In this document: positions 61,824-64,000 of the stretch, piece after piece
Layout of the letters: every line of letters begins with the position of its first letter
Position numbering within the stretch: the first letter of the stretch is position 1
Assembly: GCF_008831085.1 (NCBI RefSeq)
Contig: NZ_WBJY01000001.1
Coordinates: forward strand, 1,984,001-2,048,000
Direction of reading: 5' to 3'
Length of the DNA stretch: 64,000 nucleotides
Source of the DNA: Pseudoclavibacter endophyticus
GTDB taxonomy: Bacteria; Actinomycetota; Actinomycetes; Actinomycetales; Microbacteriaceae
Made by a program: the position numbers and the translations under genes
Notes under the pieces: generated by a model
Databases searched by the model: none
Told to the model about the DNA's origin: nothing
The model's input: only the letters and a program-made list of their open reading frames with translations

Positions 61824-63005
61824 CTACACGGCCGCTCGCGATGCGAGATAGCGCACGCCTGCCTGGCGCCAATTGAGCGTGACGTGGTGCGACACGAGTT
61901 CCGCATCGCGCAGTGCGCGCGAGACGGGGTGGTCGGGAAACCCCGACTTCGACCCGACGAGTGACGAGAGCCGCTGCGCGCTGCGCAGGGCGACTCGGGC
62001 CACGAACGCATTGTCGCGGTTCTCGCGCGCGAGGTCTTGTTCGCTCGACTCGCGATGCTGCCTCGCCCGCTCAGATGCCTCCTCACTGCGACGCTCGATC
62101 ACGAGCTTGGCCGTCTCGAGCTGCGCCATGATGTCGGTGATCTCGGTCGCGACGTAGTCCTGGTCGATGAGCCGCACCTGCCCACCGACGGCGCTCGCAA
62201 CGCGAGTGGCCGTCGAAGCGGTGTCGAGGAAGTACTTCGCGGCGCCATAGACGGCGCCGACGCCGACCGACGAGAACGTGAAGCGTCCGTACGACGGGTA
62301 CGGCGCGTACATCGCGTCGAACGTCGGGTGCAGGGTACGGCGCTCGGCCAGCTTGTCGACCGTCTCACTCGTCCGCTGCGCCCGGTGCTCTGGCACGAAG
62401 ACACGGTCGATCGCCTGGCTCCGACTACCGGTTCCCCGCAGCCCGGTCGGATGCCAGTCATCGATCGTGGTGACCTCTTCGCGGGGTACGAGGAACATGT
62501 ACCCCTCCCGTTCGGGGCCGAGGGGCGCGTGGAAGATCAGCCACTCGGAAAAGTCTGAGCCGCTGCAGAAACCCCACTTCCCCGTCACGCGATAGCCGCC
62601 GTCCACCTTCTCCGCCGCGGCCTTGAGGTTCAGCGTTGTGTTGCCCGCGAGCGTGGCATCGGGGTTCTGACCCCAGATGTCTTCCTGCGCCTGCTCGGGG
62701 AACGAGCAGATGGCCATGTTGTCGGAGCTCAGGATCGACCACACCCACGCCGTCGATGCACAGCCTTCGGCGAGCGTGACGGCCACCTTGGCGTGATCGG
62801 CCTCGCTCATCTCGTAGCCGCCGTACCTCGTCGGCTTGAGGATGCGCCAGAGGCCGGCGTCGATGAGCTCGCGGTACGTCTCATCGGGGATGCGACGCTC
62901 GCGATCCACGAGAACGGCGCGCTCGCGCAGGACAGGGATCAGGTTTTCGGCGATCCGGACGACGTCCTCGGTCGTCGGCCGGGCCACGGGAGTCACGGTA
63001 GACAT
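61824..63005 (-). CDS. Acyl-CoA-dehydrogenase-like flavoprotein monooxygenase (HsaA/DszC type)
   Basis: 393 residues. ATG 63,005 has only a weak AAGCGAG upstream; a longer frame before it is Arg-rich and unlikely. ENLIPVLRERAVLVDRERRI, GLWRILKPTRYGGYE, GCASTAWVWSI, WGFCSGSDFSEWLIF and GTGSRSQAIDRVFVP are characteristic of the two-component flavin monooxygenases with an acyl-CoA-dehydrogenase fold. They hydroxylate aromatic or sulfur compounds with reduced flavin from a partner reductase. No reductase gene is seen here. It diverges from the LysR gene and is followed by the MHS transporter, forming a catabolic unit. Confidence 0.87.
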   Translation of the reverse strand: MSTVTPVARPTTEDVVRIAENLIPVLRERAVLVDRERRIPDETYRELIDAGLWRILKPTRYGGYEMSEADHAKVAVTLAEGCASTAWVWSILSSDNMAICSFPEQAQEDIWGQNPDATLAGNTTLNLKAAAEKVDGGYRVTGKWGFCSGSDFSEWLIFHAPLGPEREGYMFLVPREEVTTIDDWHPTGLRGTGSRSQAIDRVFVPEHRAQRTSETVDKLAERRTLHPTFDAMYAPYPSYGRFTFSSVGVGAVYGAAKYFLDTASTATRVASAVGGQVRLIDQDYVATEITDIMAQLETAKLVIERRSEEASERARQHRESSEQDLARENRDNAFVARVALRSAQRLSSLVGSKSGFPDHPVSRALRDAELVSHHVTLNWRQAGVRYLASRAAV

Positions 63006-63144
63006 AGAAATACTCGCTTTCGCGCTTGCTGTGCGCTCGGGAGGGGTGCGGCGTCGGGCCCGTCCGCCGTGTACCTCGTTGTTCACGGTGCAAGTAAGTC
63101 TCTGCACTCGACAAACCACCGTCAAACGCGTGTAATTGCTGAAC

Positions 63145-63165
63145 TAGAACGATTGGGTCGTTTTA
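63145..63165. promoter_or_regulatory. Inverted repeat between LysR and flavoprotein genes
   Basis: AACGA (63,148-63,152) and TCGTT (63,158-63,162) with a 5-bp spacer, flanked symmetrically by TA at 63,145-63,146 and 63,164-63,165. It lies about 30-50 bp before the LysR start in the 191-bp divergent region, as LysR-type regulator sites usually do. Confidence 0.45.
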
Positions 63166-63196
63166 CTCCGATGCCGGTCAGTGAGGAGGCGCGCTC

Positions 63197-64000
63197 GTGC
63201 AATCGAACCCGGACGCCGACGCCCCGGCGATGGAGCGAGGGCGACAGCGAGACGGCGTCGAGTTCTCGCTCCGCCAGCTCTCCCACTTCGTCGCGGTCGC
63301 GGAGGAGGGGGCGATCAACGCTGCGGCGGAGCGATTGTTCATGTCACCATCCGCGGTTGCCGCGTCGATCACGGAGCTCGAGCGCATCCTCGGCACCGAT
63401 CTCTGCATCCGCCGACGTGCACAAGGCGTGCTGCTGACCCCGTCGGGCAGGCTGGTGCTCACCCGTGCCCGGGCCCTGCTCGGCGAGGCCGCTGAGCTGC
63501 GCTACTTCGTCGAGGGGGGAGTCGAGGCGATCGTCGGCCCGCTCGAGATCGGCTGCTATCTCACCCTCGCCCCGACGCTGCTTCCCGGACTCCTGCACGA
63601 GTACGAGGCCCTGCATCCGGGCGTGACCGTCAACTTCGTCGAAAGCGCTCAAGACTCGCTCACGGCCTCGCTGCGCGACGGAGAAGTCGATGTCGCCATC
63701 CTCTATGACCTCGGCGGGCTCGATGAGTTCGAGCGGATCACGCTCTTCCGCTCTCGCGGCTACGCGTTCTTCGCGGAGGACCATCCGTTCGCGTCACGCG
63801 ATACGGTCAAGCTCGCCGATCTGGCACGCGAGCCCCTCGTGCTGTTCGACCGCCCGCCGAGCGTCGACTACGTCATGGCGGCGTTCGGCGCCCACGGGCT
63901 CGTGCCGACGTTCCGGCACCGCACGAGCTCGTACGAGACGACGCGTGCGCTCGTCGCACGCGGCACCACCTACGGCATCCTCGTCCAGCGCCCGCACAAC
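63197..64000 (+). CDS. LysR-family transcriptional regulator (partial, C-terminus outside window)
   Basis: At least 268 residues; the frame is open at the right edge. GTG 63,197 has GAGGAGG 7 nt upstream. The N-terminal helix-turn-helix reads SLRQLSHFVAVAEEGAINAA and ERLFMSPSAVAASITELERI, then LLTPSGRLVLTRARALL. The effector domain starts near residue 105 (GPLEIGCYLTLAPTLLPGLL, then VTVNFVESAQDSLTASLRDG). It probably controls the divergent flavoprotein and transporter in response to their substrate. An N-terminal extension of about 20 residues is longer than usual. Confidence 0.92.
   Translation, partial: MQSNPDADAPAMERGRQRDGVEFSLRQLSHFVAVAEEGAINAAAERLFMSPSAVAASITELERILGTDLCIRRRAQGVLLTPSGRLVLTRARALLGEAAELRYFVEGGVEAIVGPLEIGCYLTLAPTLLPGLLHEYEALHPGVTVNFVESAQDSLTASLRDGEVDVAILYDLGGLDEFERITLFRSRGYAFFAEDHPFASRDTVKLADLAREPLVLFDRPPSVDYVMAAFGAHGLVPTFRHRTSSYETTRALVARGTTYGILVQRPHN

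Noticed and set aside
1..64000. CRISPR arrays, tRNA or rRNA genes, insertion sequences, phage integrase
   Set aside because: No regularly spaced repeats, cloverleaf-like sequences, rRNA segments, transposase or integrase motifs were seen on either strand.

Overview
The window is a very GC-rich, densely packed stretch of an actinobacterial chromosome. Many genes lack a Shine-Dalgarno sequence and carry a TANNNT hexamer 6-8 nt before the start codon, as in leaderless actinobacterial transcripts. Together with a TipAS-type MerR regulator, a ykoFEDC thiamine-precursor transporter and an orphan TadE-like gene, this suggests a Gram-positive actinomycete. Microbacteriaceae is the best guess but is not proven. 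I see no rRNA, tRNA, CRISPR array, insertion sequence or phage genes.

1-12,090 (minus strand): a five-gene operon encoding a membrane protein with a PFGG-rich tail, a secreted or membrane-anchored von Willebrand A (vWA) protein, a 1191-residue tubulin/FtsZ-like protein, a 905-residue membrane protein and a fibronectin-like protein that runs off the window. Its function is unknown, and it is one of the two most interesting loci here. 12,140-19,000: unrelated housekeeping and accessory genes (arylamine N-acetyltransferase, metallo-beta-lactamase fold hydrolase, small zinc ribbon, NYN-LOTUS RNA-binding protein, PEP-mutase family enzyme, MFS transporter, TadE-like protein).

19,160-35,060: a glycan locus. 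A short-chain dehydrogenase diverges from an aldehyde dehydrogenase and a tandem GT2 glycosyltransferase. A nine-gene minus-strand operon, nearly all translationally coupled, carries a pyruvyl-transferase-like protein, a NodU-type carbamoyltransferase, a GT2-GmhB fusion, two GT9 heptosyltransferase-like enzymes, a GT4-like enzyme, a GT4-GmhA fusion, a HldE-like bifunctional enzyme and a UDP-xylose-synthase-like epimerase. All enzymes needed to make an ADP-heptose from sedoheptulose 7-phosphate are present, two of them fused to glycosyltransferases, in what looks like a Gram-positive organism without LPS. A short leaderless upstream ORF is coupled to the first gene.

35,138-47,900: a methyltransferase; a sugar ABC transporter with a strong hairpin between its binding-protein and ATPase genes; an FUSC-type membrane protein; YccF; a second methyltransferase; a CoA-type Nudix hydrolase; a CopC-like protein with a His-containing membrane partner; an autoregulated-looking MerR/TipAS regulator with a 19-bp-spacer promoter; a third methyltransferase; and a Rho-N/SAP-like protein. 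47,895-57,290: an NtaA-type flavin monooxygenase, the ykoFEDC operon under a TPP riboswitch, a flavin-dependent oxidoreductase pair and a WYL regulator. 57,291-60,345: cspA, a fatty acid desaturase and a decayed patch with a response-regulator remnant and a frameshifted membrane-protein remnant. 60,346-64,000: an MHS-type transporter and an acyl-CoA-dehydrogenase-like flavoprotein, divergent from a LysR regulator that runs off the right edge.
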